The notes: generated by a model from the letters alone, not told the origin. A stretch of 64,000 nucleotides of DNA from a bacterium (GCA_021800275.1 JAJYZB010000005.1:103874-167873), one strand, 5' to 3'; positions 26,979 to 35,718 are shown, counted from the stretch's first letter. Translations and numbers: made by a program.

Positions 26979-27009
26979 ACGTCCATCTTTAGATGGATGT
27001 TTTATTTTT
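26979..27009 (+). terminator. Rho-independent terminator between the PilZ-like genes
   Basis: ACGTCCATC (26979-26987) pairs with GATGGATGT (26992-27000) around a TTTA loop, with one G-U pair, followed by TTTATTTTT. It ends the transcript of the first PilZ-like gene; the second, which starts at 27042, needs its own promoter or readthrough. Confidence 0.8.
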
Positions 27010-27041
27010 GTTAATGTGATAAAATAGGCAGTGGAGGGTGT

Positions 27042-27449
27042 GTGTCTAATTTTGAGTTTGTCCCTAAAAGTCTATTAAATTCAAAAGATGAAAAACAGAA
27101 GTCTTATCCCAGATATGTGACAGAGTTGGGGATAAAATATTGTATTAATGATGGAGAAATAAAACAAGGAATTCTTCGAAAAATTTCCGTTTCTGGTGTT
27201 TGTCTGGAATGTCAGCATAAACTTGAAGAAAAAGGGATTGTTTCTCTTTGGTTTCCTGTATCTGAGCAGCCTGACAATGGATCAAGTTTTCAGATCAAGG
27301 GGAAAGTTGCTCTGCAGTCTTCCTTGGATCCTCCTTATCAATATCAAGTTGTTTTTGATGAGCTGGAAGAAGAAGAGAAATTTATTCTTGTTGAGCTGAT
27401 TGCAGACCTTTTAATGAATGGGAAAGCCTATTCTGCCAAGAGAAAATAA
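27042..27449 (+). CDS. PilZ-like domain protein
   Basis: 135 residues, GTG start with GGAGG upstream. SYPRYVTELGIKYCI, LRKISVSGVCLECQ and a final helix FILVELIADLLMNGKAYSAK align with the preceding gene, so this is a tandem duplicate. The PilZ pattern (D/N)xSxxG reads KISVSG, so the acidic or Asn residue is replaced, and only one Arg of the RxxxR motif is evident. It may act as a protein-binding barrel rather than a c-di-GMP receptor, or bind in a non-standard way. Confidence 0.6.
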   Translation: MSNFEFVPKSLLNSKDEKQKSYPRYVTELGIKYCINDGEIKQGILRKISVSGVCLECQHKLEEKGIVSLWFPVSEQPDNGSSFQIKGKVALQSSLDPPYQYQVVFDELEEEEKFILVELIADLLMNGKAYSAKRK

Positions 27450-27520
27450 TCACTTCTTCCAAAAGAACTGATAGCCTTCCACTGTCTTACATTCAATGAG
27501 TTCTCTTCTCGCTGATAGAT

Positions 27521-28867
27521 TTAAACCATAGAATGTTTTTTAAGATTCTTGTGAAGCTTTAAAAAGTCTTTTAATATTTCTTCTATTGTTGGCCCTACTT
27601 TTTCATCTAATTCATAGCTGATTTTAACCGCTGGCTTAGAAAGATTCATGAATTTGCGAATATCGGCAGGTGTTCCAACAGCAACAACATCGCATGGAGA
27701 ATGGTCAATAGTCTGTTTTAATTCATTGATTTGGGTTTCAGAGTACCCCATGGCTGGCAGAACATCTTTTAGATGCGGATACTTTTCAAAAGTTGCCTTG
27801 ATAGAACCGACAGCATAAGGTCTGGGATCAATCACTGTGCCTCCAGATTGTTTTGAAATCAGGTAAGCTGCTCCATAGCCCATATCTCCATGAGTTACTG
27901 TTGGACCATCTTCAATTGCCAGAACTTTTTTCCCCTTGAGCCATTCAGGTTTATCAGCAGTAATGGGTGAAGCAGCTTCTATGATCATGGCTTTAGGGTT
28001 TAAAACTTTAACTTTTGATTTTACTTGTTCAATTTTTTCTTTTTCCGCAGAGTCAACTTTATTGATGATTACACAGGTAGCCATTCTTAAATTAGCTTCA
28101 CCTGGATGGTACAGTTCTTCATGACCTGGACGATGCGGATCCACAACAACAAAATGGAGATCTGTATGATAGAAAGGGAAATCATTGTTGCCCCCATCCC
28201 AGATGATGATATCGGCTTCTTTCTGTGCTTGTTTTAAGATTTCTCCATAGTCAACCCCTGCGTACACAACACTTCCTTGTTCTAAATGAGGAAGATACTC
28301 TTCACGTTCCTCAATTGTGCATTTATGATAGGCTAGATCTTCCTCTTTTTCAAATCTCTGACAGATCTGTTTTGTGAGATCTCCATAAGGCATTGGATGT
28401 CGAATAACCACAACTTTAACTCCTAATTTTTTTAGGATTTTTGCCACTTTGCGGGTCGTCTGGCTTTTGCCAGCTCCAGTTCTCACGGCTCCAATACTGA
28501 CAACTGGCACATCTGATTTAAGCATGGTGTGATCTGGACCCATAAGTTTAAAATCAGCCCCACAGGATAAAACAAGAGAAGCCTTATGCATAACATCCAG
28601 ATGCGGAACATCGCTGTAAGCAAAAATGACCTCTTCAACAGATTTTTCTTGAATTAATTTAGCAAGTTCGGCTTCAGGGTAAATAGGAATTCCTGAAGGA
28701 TAATGGGGACCTGATAAAAGGGAGGGATAAATTCTGCCATCAATATTGGGAATTTGGGTCGCTGTAAATGCCACAACTTCATAAGAAGGATTATTCCTGA
28801 AGTAAACATTGAAATTGTGAAAATCCCTCCCTGCAGCTCCCATAATAATTACTTTTTTTCTTTCCAT
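27521..28867 (-). CDS. Cyclic 2,3-diphosphoglycerate synthetase-like GTPase
   Basis: 448 residues from the ATG at 28867, which has GGAGG just before it. The N-terminus has a Rossmann-like start (VIIMGAAGRDFHNFNVYFR). A P-loop follows near residue 135 (GAVRTGAGKSQTTRKVA), then IIIWDGGNNDFPF and CVIINKVDSA, the last resembling the nucleotide-specificity NKxD motif. The architecture matches proteins annotated as cyclic 2,3-diphosphoglycerate synthetase, known from thermophilic methanogens, but bacterial homologues are mostly uncharacterised GTPases. A role in cyclic-2,3-diphosphoglycerate synthesis is therefore not assured. It stands alone on the minus strand. Confidence 0.75.
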   Translation of the reverse strand: MERKKVIIMGAAGRDFHNFNVYFRNNPSYEVVAFTATQIPNIDGRIYPSLLSGPHYPSGIPIYPEAELAKLIQEKSVEEVIFAYSDVPHLDVMHKASLVLSCGADFKLMGPDHTMLKSDVPVVSIGAVRTGAGKSQTTRKVAKILKKLGVKVVVIRHPMPYGDLTKQICQRFEKEEDLAYHKCTIEEREEYLPHLEQGSVVYAGVDYGEILKQAQKEADIIIWDGGNNDFPFYHTDLHFVVVDPHRPGHEELYHPGEANLRMATCVIINKVDSAEKEKIEQVKSKVKVLNPKAMIIEAASPITADKPEWLKGKKVLAIEDGPTVTHGDMGYGAAYLISKQSGGTVIDPRPYAVGSIKATFEKYPHLKDVLPAMGYSETQINELKQTIDHSPCDVVAVGTPADIRKFMNLSKPAVKISYELDEKVGPTIEEILKDFLKLHKNLKKHSMV

Positions 28868-29030
28868 AACATCCTCCAAACTAAAAAACTTAGATTTTTA
28901 TGATTTTACTGGATTCCATTCTTGTGTAAAATTTCCTTTTCGCTCAATATCCATTTTCATGCATCCTATCTATCGAAGGAAAATCTTTTGACAGAATGAA
29001 GTTTTTTATAAAAGGTATTTAATTAAAACT

Positions 29031-30944
29031 ATGAATCCCATGAAAAAATATACCGTTAAAGCGCAGCTTTTAGACATGCTTTTTTGCAAGGTTTTTGAGG
29101 CTGCTAAAGCGGGTGTTAATAAAGTTTTTTGGGTTATTCATTATAATCCATCTTTAAGTTTTCCTCCTTTAGTCGAGGAAATGAACTGGTGGATTTTTAA
29201 AAAGCCACCTGTTCTTCCCAAGATTTTAGAGTATTGGGAAGAAGAAAGTTCATGGAGGATCATTGTGGAAGAACTGCAGGGCATCTCAATCCCCACATTG
29301 ATGGAAATCAAAGGTGAGAACTTTCAAGTCAAGGAGCTTCTAACTCTTGTCCCTAAACTCACTAATTTTTTTCAATTTCTGCATTTTTCGCAAATTCAGC
29401 TTCCTGACATGGAGCTTTTTTTATCAAGACTTTATTATACCGCGCAGCAAGAGTTTAAACTGCTCCCAAGTGTTCTCTATCTTGCACTTAAAACAGAAAG
29501 ACCGTTTTCACTCGAGATTGTGAAGGCTAAACGGGAAAGCAGGGTGGAAGAACATATTCAATACATGGGAAAAATGATTTATTACCTGCTTACTCGATCC
29601 AATTGGACAGAGGAGCATGATTTAAGATTTTTCCCCGAGGACACGAGAGACTTTCTTGGAAAAATGATTTCGGGAAAAATTCATGATTTTACAATTTTGA
29701 ATCAGTTTGCGGCATCCATTTTAGCTTCTATGCAAAAAGAGAGCAGCGATCCTCCTGTTTCTGAAGCAGGGTTTGAAGAAAAAACGAGATCTCTTCCTGC
29801 TGCTGCAAAGCCGAGTTTAAAAACTGCTGAAAAGAAAGAAAAAGACTTTTTTTTGTTTGACAAAAATTCAAGGATTTCTGGAGAAGATCTGATTGTATTT
29901 ACTCGTGGAATGGGAGCAATCCTACAGACAGGAATCCCCCTTTTAACAGGATTGAAACTTATTTCAGGACAGAAAGAATCGGTCCGCCTGAGCCGTCTCT
30001 GCACCACTTTAGCTCTTAAATTGGAAAAAGGGGAAACCTTGACTTCATCTGTGTCACAGTTTCCAAAAGTTTTTCCTCCTTATTTTACAGCGATGATAGC
30101 GGCAGGGGAAGAAAGCGGCTCGATGACTCAAATTTTTTCAAGGCTTTCAGTTTTTCTGGAAAAGGAAGTGGCATTGTCAAAGAAGGTTAAAACTGCTTTA
30201 ACTTATCCCGCTTTCCTGCTTGTTACATCCATTATTTTCACTTTTGGAATTGTTGATTTTACTTTTCCGCATTTTTTTGCGCTGCTTCAAGGATTTTCCG
30301 TAAAAGTTCCAATCATTACTCGTATTGTGATGGAAGGAGTTAATTTTTTTCAAAATTCTTATGATCTTGCTATCTCAGCGTCATTAATACTCCTGGCTGC
30401 AGCGGCTGTATTCGCCATTACCAGGGTTTATCTACCCCATTTACCAAAAGAAGATGAGGAGGCTATTAAAGAAAAAATAGATGGGTTAAAATTAAGAATA
30501 CCGCTTATTGGCGCTATTGTTAAAAAAATTAATTCCACTGTTTTTTGCAGAACTTTGGCTGCTCTTTATGCCAGTGGCATTCCCTTTAAAAACTCTCTTC
30601 TGCTGTCCAGGGAAGTGATGAACAATTATGTTTTTAGGAAAGAGGTCACTTTTGCGATTACAGATTTAATAGCAGGTAAAACAATCTCTGAATCTCTAAC
30701 GACAAGGCGAATTTTTCCTTCTCTTGTTGCTGCCATGATAGCTCTTGGAGAAGAGACAGGTGAGCTTGAGAAAGCTCTGAATAAGGTTTCGGATTATTAT
30801 GATCAGGAAGTGGAACGTTCTCTTGAAACATTGAATTCCATGTTAGAACCTTTTATTCTTGTTGTTCTAGGCCTTCTGATTGGATCTTTAATTCTTTCTA
30901 TTTTTATCCCCTTATACCAGATTTTGCAGCATATTAAAGCTTAG
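29031..30944 (+). CDS. Pseudokinase-GspF fusion protein
   Basis: 637 residues. The C-terminal 350 residues are a full PilC/GspF protein with two GspF domains (about 288-415 and 510-630), each with the family's AxxAAGEESG or IALGEETGELE motif and long hydrophobic helices. The N-terminal 225 residues resemble the kinase-like domain of the protein at 10583-12394: VEELQGISIPTLME at the hinge position, a late helix with MGKMIYYLLTR and a final EDTRDFLGKMI. No glycine loop, catalytic Asp or DFG is visible, so it cannot be an active kinase. A Pro/Lys linker joins the parts. I infer a platform protein whose cytoplasmic domain binds a ligand or partner. It starts the second pilus-like cluster. Confidence 0.75.
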   Translation: MNPMKKYTVKAQLLDMLFCKVFEAAKAGVNKVFWVIHYNPSLSFPPLVEEMNWWIFKKPPVLPKILEYWEEESSWRIIVEELQGISIPTLMEIKGENFQVKELLTLVPKLTNFFQFLHFSQIQLPDMELFLSRLYYTAQQEFKLLPSVLYLALKTERPFSLEIVKAKRESRVEEHIQYMGKMIYYLLTRSNWTEEHDLRFFPEDTRDFLGKMISGKIHDFTILNQFAASILASMQKESSDPPVSEAGFEEKTRSLPAAAKPSLKTAEKKEKDFFLFDKNSRISGEDLIVFTRGMGAILQTGIPLLTGLKLISGQKESVRLSRLCTTLALKLEKGETLTSSVSQFPKVFPPYFTAMIAAGEESGSMTQIFSRLSVFLEKEVALSKKVKTALTYPAFLLVTSIIFTFGIVDFTFPHFFALLQGFSVKVPIITRIVMEGVNFFQNSYDLAISASLILLAAAAVFAITRVYLPHLPKEDEEAIKEKIDGLKLRIPLIGAIVKKINSTVFCRTLAALYASGIPFKNSLLLSREVMNNYVFRKEVTFAITDLIAGKTISESLTTRRIFPSLVAAMIALGEETGELEKALNKVSDYYDQEVERSLETLNSMLEPFILVVLGLLIGSLILSIFIPLYQILQHIKA

Positions 30945-30974
30945 AAATTGAGCTTTAAATCTTTGTCAAAACTA

Positions 30975-31003
30975 TTGTTAATTTTATGGAAGTGTGTTAG
31001 AAT
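30975..31003 (+). promoter_or_regulatory. Promoter of the second prepilin cluster
   Basis: TTGTTA (30975-30980) and TAGAAT (30998-31003) are separated by 17 bases, just downstream of the pseudokinase-GspF gene. The three pilin-like genes can therefore be transcribed separately from the platform gene. Confidence 0.5.
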
Positions 31004-31020
31004 AAGAAAAGAGGCGGGCC

Positions 31021-31374
31021 ATGATTGAGGCGAATAAAAAGGGGATCGCTTTAGCAGTAGCTTTAGTTTTGTCTGTTGTTTTTTTAATTTTAGGAATTGC
31101 CTATTTGTCGTTTGTGGGAAGGGATTATTTTTTAAATGGGGTTAATCATGAGTCTCTTCAAGCCTATTATCTGGCAAAAAGTGGGGTCAACTATTACACC
31201 AATCAAGGTTTTTTTCTTTCGCCGAATTCTACTATGACGATTCAGTTTTCTGGGATGAATCCTCAGGAGTATTTTTGTGTTGTGAACCGTGGTTCGAATG
31301 GACAACTTGTTTTTCAAGGAGTTGTGAAAAATGGAAACGGTTCTCGTGTTTCGAGAAGTATCACTCTACCCTAA
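31021..31374 (+). CDS. Small PilX/GspK-like pilus protein
   Basis: 117 residues. A short basic start precedes a long hydrophobic helix (GIALAVALVLSVVFLILGIAY), followed by a helix with QAYYLAKSGVNYYT; this matches the PilX-like layout of the first cluster, where the equivalent helix reads ALYAAQAGIANEI. There is no Glu at +5. The short C-terminal part is a small beta domain. It probably acts as a tip or priming component of the filament. Confidence 0.68.
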   Translation: MIEANKKGIALAVALVLSVVFLILGIAYLSFVGRDYFLNGVNHESLQAYYLAKSGVNYYTNQGFFLSPNSTMTIQFSGMNPQEYFCVVNRGSNGQLVFQGVVKNGNGSRVSRSITLP

Positions 31375-31390
31375 AAAAGGAGGTGTGTTT

Positions 31391-32296
31391 ATGGTTAGAC
31401 ATAAGAAGGGGATGACTCTTTTAGAACTTTTAATTGCGGTAGGACTTTTTGCTATTTTTATGACTGCTGCTGCTTTCTTTTTTACCCGAAGCAATCAACT
31501 TTTTTCTGAGGGGCAAAAGAGCAGTTTCAATTTTCGAATGGAAAGCCTTGGTTTAACCATGTTAACCTCTGATTTAAGAGGTTATACAAAGACTTTTTCA
31601 TCCCCAAACAGTTTGCAGCTGACCAGTCAGACAAGTCAAAATTTTTCCCTGGTTCCTAATGGGGCAGCCTTCCTATTCTATACTCAGAATAATCCCAATA
31701 CTCTTATTGTCTATTTTATCAATGGACAGGATGACCTCGTGCGGGGAACGGTTAATTTGGGGTCAAGTTCTTCTAATCCGCCGCTAATCTCTCAATTGAC
31801 AGGGAAAATTACGGATATTTTTGCTTATTCTGTTTCCAGCCTCAATTTTTCGTCTGTTGGGGCAGGCTCAGGGTTCAGTCTGGTCACTATTTCCATGGAC
31901 TCTAATTCTTCCTTGAGTTCTCAAAACACGCCTATTACAACTTCTCTCCTTCTGCCCTTAGAAACAGCAGCGAGTTTAAATCCTAATATTATTCCACCTC
32001 CTGTTATTCCATCCCCGCCTGTTTCTGCTGGTTCTTATGCTTCTGCTGCAGTTGCAGCTCCTGCTCCTTCTGCTGTAGTTGCAACTCCTGCTCCTTCTGC
32101 TGCTCCTTCTGTCCGTGTACGGGCTATGAGGATGAGACAAATCGTTTTTCCACCTCTGACTCCATCATCTCCTTCAAATCCTAATGTTGGAGCTCCCATT
32201 AAGTTTAATATTCCTCTTCCTTCAGCGCCTCCAACTTTTTCCTCTCCTTCGGCTCCAACTTATGGAGGCAGCGGTGGGACCGCTAGTACAATGTAA
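31391..32296 (+). CDS. Prepilin with low-complexity tail
   Basis: 301 residues from the ATG at 31391, which has AAAGGAGG upstream and overlaps no other plausible start. The prepilin site (RHKKG then MTLLELLIAVGLF) has Glu at +5. After a GspJ/PilW-like middle comes a 90-residue tail rich in Ala, Pro and Ser, including two 27-bp tandem copies in the DNA. Such tails are flexible and can vary by slippage. Its TAA overlaps the ATG of the next gene. Confidence 0.82.
   Translation: MVRHKKGMTLLELLIAVGLFAIFMTAAAFFFTRSNQLFSEGQKSSFNFRMESLGLTMLTSDLRGYTKTFSSPNSLQLTSQTSQNFSLVPNGAAFLFYTQNNPNTLIVYFINGQDDLVRGTVNLGSSSSNPPLISQLTGKITDIFAYSVSSLNFSSVGAGSGFSLVTISMDSNSSLSSQNTPITTSLLLPLETAASLNPNIIPPPVIPSPPVSAGSYASAAVAAPAPSAVVATPAPSAAPSVRVRAMRMRQIVFPPLTPSSPSNPNVGAPIKFNIPLPSAPPTFSSPSAPTYGGSGGTASTM
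32048..32101 (+). repeat. Two 27-bp tandem repeats inside a prepilin gene
   Basis: Units at 32048-32074 and 32075-32101 differ at three bases and each encodes nine residues of the Ala-Pro-Ser tail (ending APAPSA or TPAPSA). A further partial copy follows. Copy number changes would stay in frame. Confidence 0.8.
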
Positions 32297-33615
32297 TGAG
32301 GGGCTTGAAAGTTTTATTTTTTAGAAAAAATAAAACGCTAATTCAGAGATCCTCTCTCTCTGGTCTTAGTCTTATGGAAGTTCTTGTTGCGAGTCTTATT
32401 CTTTTTTTAGTGATTGTGATGATGCTGACGAATTTCATGAGCGGCCTCCGCACTTATTCACTTTCTAAAATTGTCACAACTGACTTGCTGCTCGCTCAGA
32501 AAAAGATGGAGCAAAGTGATTATTCTATTTCTCCTGAGGATCATTTCACAGACAGTGGTAGTTTTTCAGGCAGCTATTCCACCTATTCTTATACTGTATC
32601 CTCAACACCTCAAAGTGGTTATTCCCAGGAAAATTTAGTGGAAGTGAAAATTAGTGGACCAGAAAAAACTTCGAGTGAGCTTTTTGCCGCAAAATTTCCT
32701 CTGCGATTTTGGGGAGTTGCAGCTTCATCAGGAACAACAACATCTTCAGGGACTGTCTATTTTTCGAGTTCAAATGGAAGCGGAATACTTCAGGAATCTT
32801 CCGGCTCTCTCTCTGGAGCTACAACAGCAGTAGCAGCTACTACAACAACTACTACTCCCCCTCCCACAAAGATCCTCACTACTACTTCTGCTTCTGGTAC
32901 TTCTCCTTCTACCTCTACCTCTACCTCTTCTCCCACTCCTACTCCCACTCTTGCTTCTCCGACAGGGAGCCCTTATTTTACGGGGATTGCTGTGTATTCT
33001 AGTACTGGATCGAATACCCTGTGGTTAGGAGACAGTTCAAATAAAGAGATTTGGTGCTATTCTTTATCTACAGACTCTTCTTGTGGTCAGCCTATCCCAA
33101 TGCCGTCTAATGGTGTTCCAGCAGGAATTGTTGTGGATGGATCTGGAAATGTGTGGATAGCGGATGAGAAAAATCGCGCTGTTGTTGAGTATTCTCCATC
33201 CAGCTCTTCGTTCAGCGCATCTATTCCCCTGCCAGACTCGGGAATACCTTCTGGAATTACGTGGGTTCATAACGATTTGTGGATTGGAGACAGTTTAAAT
33301 CACGTTCTGTGGACTTACAACCCTTCTTCAGGGACAACGCCAACCCTGGCAGCTGTTGTTCCTTTATCTGGAGTTCCTGTTGGAATAGCTGCTGATGGGA
33401 ATGGCAATATATGGGTTGTAGATGGGCGTAATAATTCGCTTTTAGAATATGTGCCTTCCACGGGTGGATGGTATGGTCCTCTTTCCCCTCCAGGCGGTTT
33501 TTCAGCTCCGCGTGGTGTAGCAGTTCCACCAGGAACAGATGTTTACGTGGTAGATGCGGCAAATTTGTGGATATGGAATGGAACCACCAATAGCTGGACA
33601 TCTGTACCGCGGTAA
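32296..33615 (+). CDS. Prepilin - Ser/Thr linker - beta-propeller fusion
   Basis: 439 residues. A prepilin N-terminus (SLSG then LSLMEVLVASLILFLV, Glu at +5) leads to a small pilin-type domain. From about residue 165 to 235 there is a Ser/Thr/Pro linker made of repeats. The C-terminal 200 residues are repeated strands with GIVVDGSGNVWIADEKN, NDLWIGDSLNHVLW and GIAADGNGNIWVVDGRN motifs, the pattern of an NHL or virginiamycin-B-lyase-like beta-propeller. The propeller would be displayed at the filament tip or surface. In the first cluster the propeller is joined to the pseudokinase instead. The ATG overlaps the previous stop (TAATG). Confidence 0.82.
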   Translation: MRGLKVLFFRKNKTLIQRSSLSGLSLMEVLVASLILFLVIVMMLTNFMSGLRTYSLSKIVTTDLLLAQKKMEQSDYSISPEDHFTDSGSFSGSYSTYSYTVSSTPQSGYSQENLVEVKISGPEKTSSELFAAKFPLRFWGVAASSGTTTSSGTVYFSSSNGSGILQESSGSLSGATTAVAATTTTTTPPPTKILTTTSASGTSPSTSTSTSSPTPTPTLASPTGSPYFTGIAVYSSTGSNTLWLGDSSNKEIWCYSLSTDSSCGQPIPMPSNGVPAGIVVDGSGNVWIADEKNRAVVEYSPSSSSFSASIPLPDSGIPSGITWVHNDLWIGDSLNHVLWTYNPSSGTTPTLAAVVPLSGVPVGIAADGNGNIWVVDGRNNSLLEYVPSTGGWYGPLSPPGGFSAPRGVAVPPGTDVYVVDAANLWIWNGTTNSWTSVPR

Positions 33616-33660
33616 ATAAAAAAACAGAGGAAAACTGCAAAAGTTGGGAAAGATTCAAGA

Positions 33661-34554
33661 GTGACTTCTCGTTTTTCTTCAAAACCTCCATGGATTCGGA
33701 TTGATTTCCCAAGCGGAGATCAGTATGTGCGTTTAAAAGAAATGATGCACGATTCAAAACTTCATACGGTCTGTGAAGAAGCTCACTGTCCTAATAGGGG
33801 GGAATGTTGGAGTGGGGGAACAGCCACTTTTATGATTTTAGGGGATATCTGCACTAGAGGCTGCGGATTCTGCGCTGTGAAAAGCAGAAAAGTTGGAGCC
33901 AATTTAGACCCCGAGGAACCGTTGAAAGTGGCTGATGCAGTAATATCAATGGGATTGGATTATGTCGTCATTACGAGTGTTGATCGGGATGATTTGCCGG
34001 ATCAAGGAGCGCGTCATTTTGCAGCAGTCATTCAAGAAGTCAAAAACAGAACAGACGCTTTTGTTGAAGTCTTAATTCCAGATTTTTCAGGAAATTTGGA
34101 GCTTGTGCAAAAAATTATTGAATCTGCCCCTGATGTAATAGCTCACAATTTGGAAACAGTTCGAAGATTAACTCCTGTTGTTCGGGATCGTAAAGCTGGG
34201 TATGACCAATCTCTTTCAGTTTTAAAAGCGCTTAAACTTATGAGTCATGACATTTATACAAAGTCTTCTCTTATGGTAGGACTGGGGGAAACCCATGAAG
34301 AGTTAACTCAGGCATTTTTAGATCTTAGAAATTGCGGCGTTGACTTTTTAACACTTGGACAATATTTACAGCCCACTGCTAAACATTTGAAAGTTGCGGA
34401 ATATATGCCTCCCGAAGTTTTTAATCAATTAAAAGTGCAGGCAGAGTCAATCGGTTTTATGTATGTTGCTTCTGGTCCTCTGGTTCGAAGTTCTTACCGG
34501 GCAGGGGAATTTTTCATAAAAAGTCTAAAATCTAAACCAGGGATGCCTGTATAA
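33661..34554 (+). CDS. lipA: Lipoyl synthase
   Basis: 297 residues. Both Fe-S cluster motifs are intact: CEEAHCPNRGEC (auxiliary cluster) and CTRGCGFC (radical-SAM cluster), and the C-terminal RSSYRAGE motif is present. The enzyme inserts two sulfur atoms into octanoyl groups on lipoyl domains. It precedes the E1alpha, E1beta and E2 genes, whose E2 has a lipoyl lysine, so it is placed next to its substrate. The GTG start at 33661 has a weak ribosome site, but the protein start fits the family. No lipB or lplA is in the window. Confidence 0.96.
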   Translation: MTSRFSSKPPWIRIDFPSGDQYVRLKEMMHDSKLHTVCEEAHCPNRGECWSGGTATFMILGDICTRGCGFCAVKSRKVGANLDPEEPLKVADAVISMGLDYVVITSVDRDDLPDQGARHFAAVIQEVKNRTDAFVEVLIPDFSGNLELVQKIIESAPDVIAHNLETVRRLTPVVRDRKAGYDQSLSVLKALKLMSHDIYTKSSLMVGLGETHEELTQAFLDLRNCGVDFLTLGQYLQPTAKHLKVAEYMPPEVFNQLKVQAESIGFMYVASGPLVRSSYRAGEFFIKSLKSKPGMPV

Positions 34555-34584
34555 CATCTCAATCATTTTTTCCTGGATAAAGGA

Positions 34585-35682
34585 GTGAGTGCGATTTTAA
34601 AAAGTGAAATTGAATCCAATGGGAGTTCAGTTCAAGTATTAAAAGAAGATGGTTCACTTTTAAATAAAAAAGCTGAACCTGATTTCTCAAAAGAAGATTT
34701 AAAAAAATTATATTATCTCATGGTTTTAACCCGAATGACTGATGAGCGTTTTCTGCGTATGCAGAGACAGGGGAGGATTGGATTTTACTTGACTTCAACA
34801 GGGGAAGAAGCGGCCCACATTGGTTCAGCGTTCGCGATGGAGGAAAAGGACTGGCTGTTTTTACAGTATCGCGAACCAGGTGCAGCTCTTCTGCGAGGTT
34901 TTTCTTTGTTTCGCTTTGCCTGTCAGATTTTAGGTAATGTCGGAGATTTGACAAAGGGAAGACAAATGCCCTGTCATTATGCTTATAAAGAAGGACACAT
35001 CCTTTCTATTTCAAGCCCTATTGGAACTCAAATTCCTCAGGCTGTTGGATTTGCATGGGCGGCTAAAATCAGAAATGATAATCTGGCATCTCTTGTTTAT
35101 TTTGGAGATGGAGCAACCAGCAGTGGAGACTTTCATGTGGGGATGAATTTTGCTGGAGTTTTTAAAGTTCCAGTGGTCTTCTTTTGTAAGAACAATCAAT
35201 TGGCAATTTCTCTTCCTTTTGAAAAACAGACCGCTGTCTCAAGTGTTGCGTTGAAAGCGCAGGCTTATGGAATTGATGGGATAAGGGTGGATGGGAATGA
35301 TTTGTTGGCTGTGATTCAAGTGACTAAACAAGCGGTTCAAAAAGCCAGATCAGGTGGTGGACCAACTCTAATTGAAGCTCTCACTTATCGTATTGGGGCC
35401 CATTCAACTTCTGATGATCCGAGAATTTATGGGGATGAATCTAAACTGGAAGAGTGGAAAAAGAAAGACTGTATTCTTAGATTTCAAAAATATTTAGAAT
35501 CAAAGGGGATCTGGAGTCTTGGTTTCGAAAAAGAGGTTCAAGAGAGAGCAGGAGTAGAAGTTTCTAAAGCGATTGAAGAAGCAGAAAAACTTTCTGCGCC
35601 ATCTCTTGATACTTTGTTTGAAGATGTTTATTCAGATTTACCGCAGCAGTTAAGAGAACAGAAAAATGAGCTGCTGTCTTAA
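34585..35682 (+). CDS. 2-oxoacid dehydrogenase E1 alpha subunit (branched-chain type)
   Basis: 365 residues. The thiamine diphosphate motif is present: GDGATSSGDFHVGMNFAGVF ending in NNQ. The SSPIGTQIPQAVG segment and HSTSDDP phosphorylation-loop motif favour the branched-chain 2-oxoacid class over pyruvate dehydrogenase. It decarboxylates the 2-oxoacid with E1beta and passes the acyl group to E2. The start is uncertain: the AGGAG ribosome site at 34581-34585 overlaps the GTG at 34585, while an in-frame ATT at 34594 sits at ideal distance. It lies in an operon with lipA, E1beta, E2 and an OsmC-like gene. Confidence 0.9.
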   Translation: MSAILKSEIESNGSSVQVLKEDGSLLNKKAEPDFSKEDLKKLYYLMVLTRMTDERFLRMQRQGRIGFYLTSTGEEAAHIGSAFAMEEKDWLFLQYREPGAALLRGFSLFRFACQILGNVGDLTKGRQMPCHYAYKEGHILSISSPIGTQIPQAVGFAWAAKIRNDNLASLVYFGDGATSSGDFHVGMNFAGVFKVPVVFFCKNNQLAISLPFEKQTAVSSVALKAQAYGIDGIRVDGNDLLAVIQVTKQAVQKARSGGGPTLIEALTYRIGAHSTSDDPRIYGDESKLEEWKKKDCILRFQKYLESKGIWSLGFEKEVQERAGVEVSKAIEEAEKLSAPSLDTLFEDVYSDLPQQLREQKNELLS

Positions 35683-35718
35683 AAATAAGGCTGCTTGTAA
35701 ATCAAAAAGGGGTGTTTT

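Noticed and set aside
28988..29012. Promoter TTGACA with TATAAA before the pseudokinase-GspF gene
   Set aside because: The spacer is only 13 bases, too short for a normal sigma70 promoter, so it was not listed.
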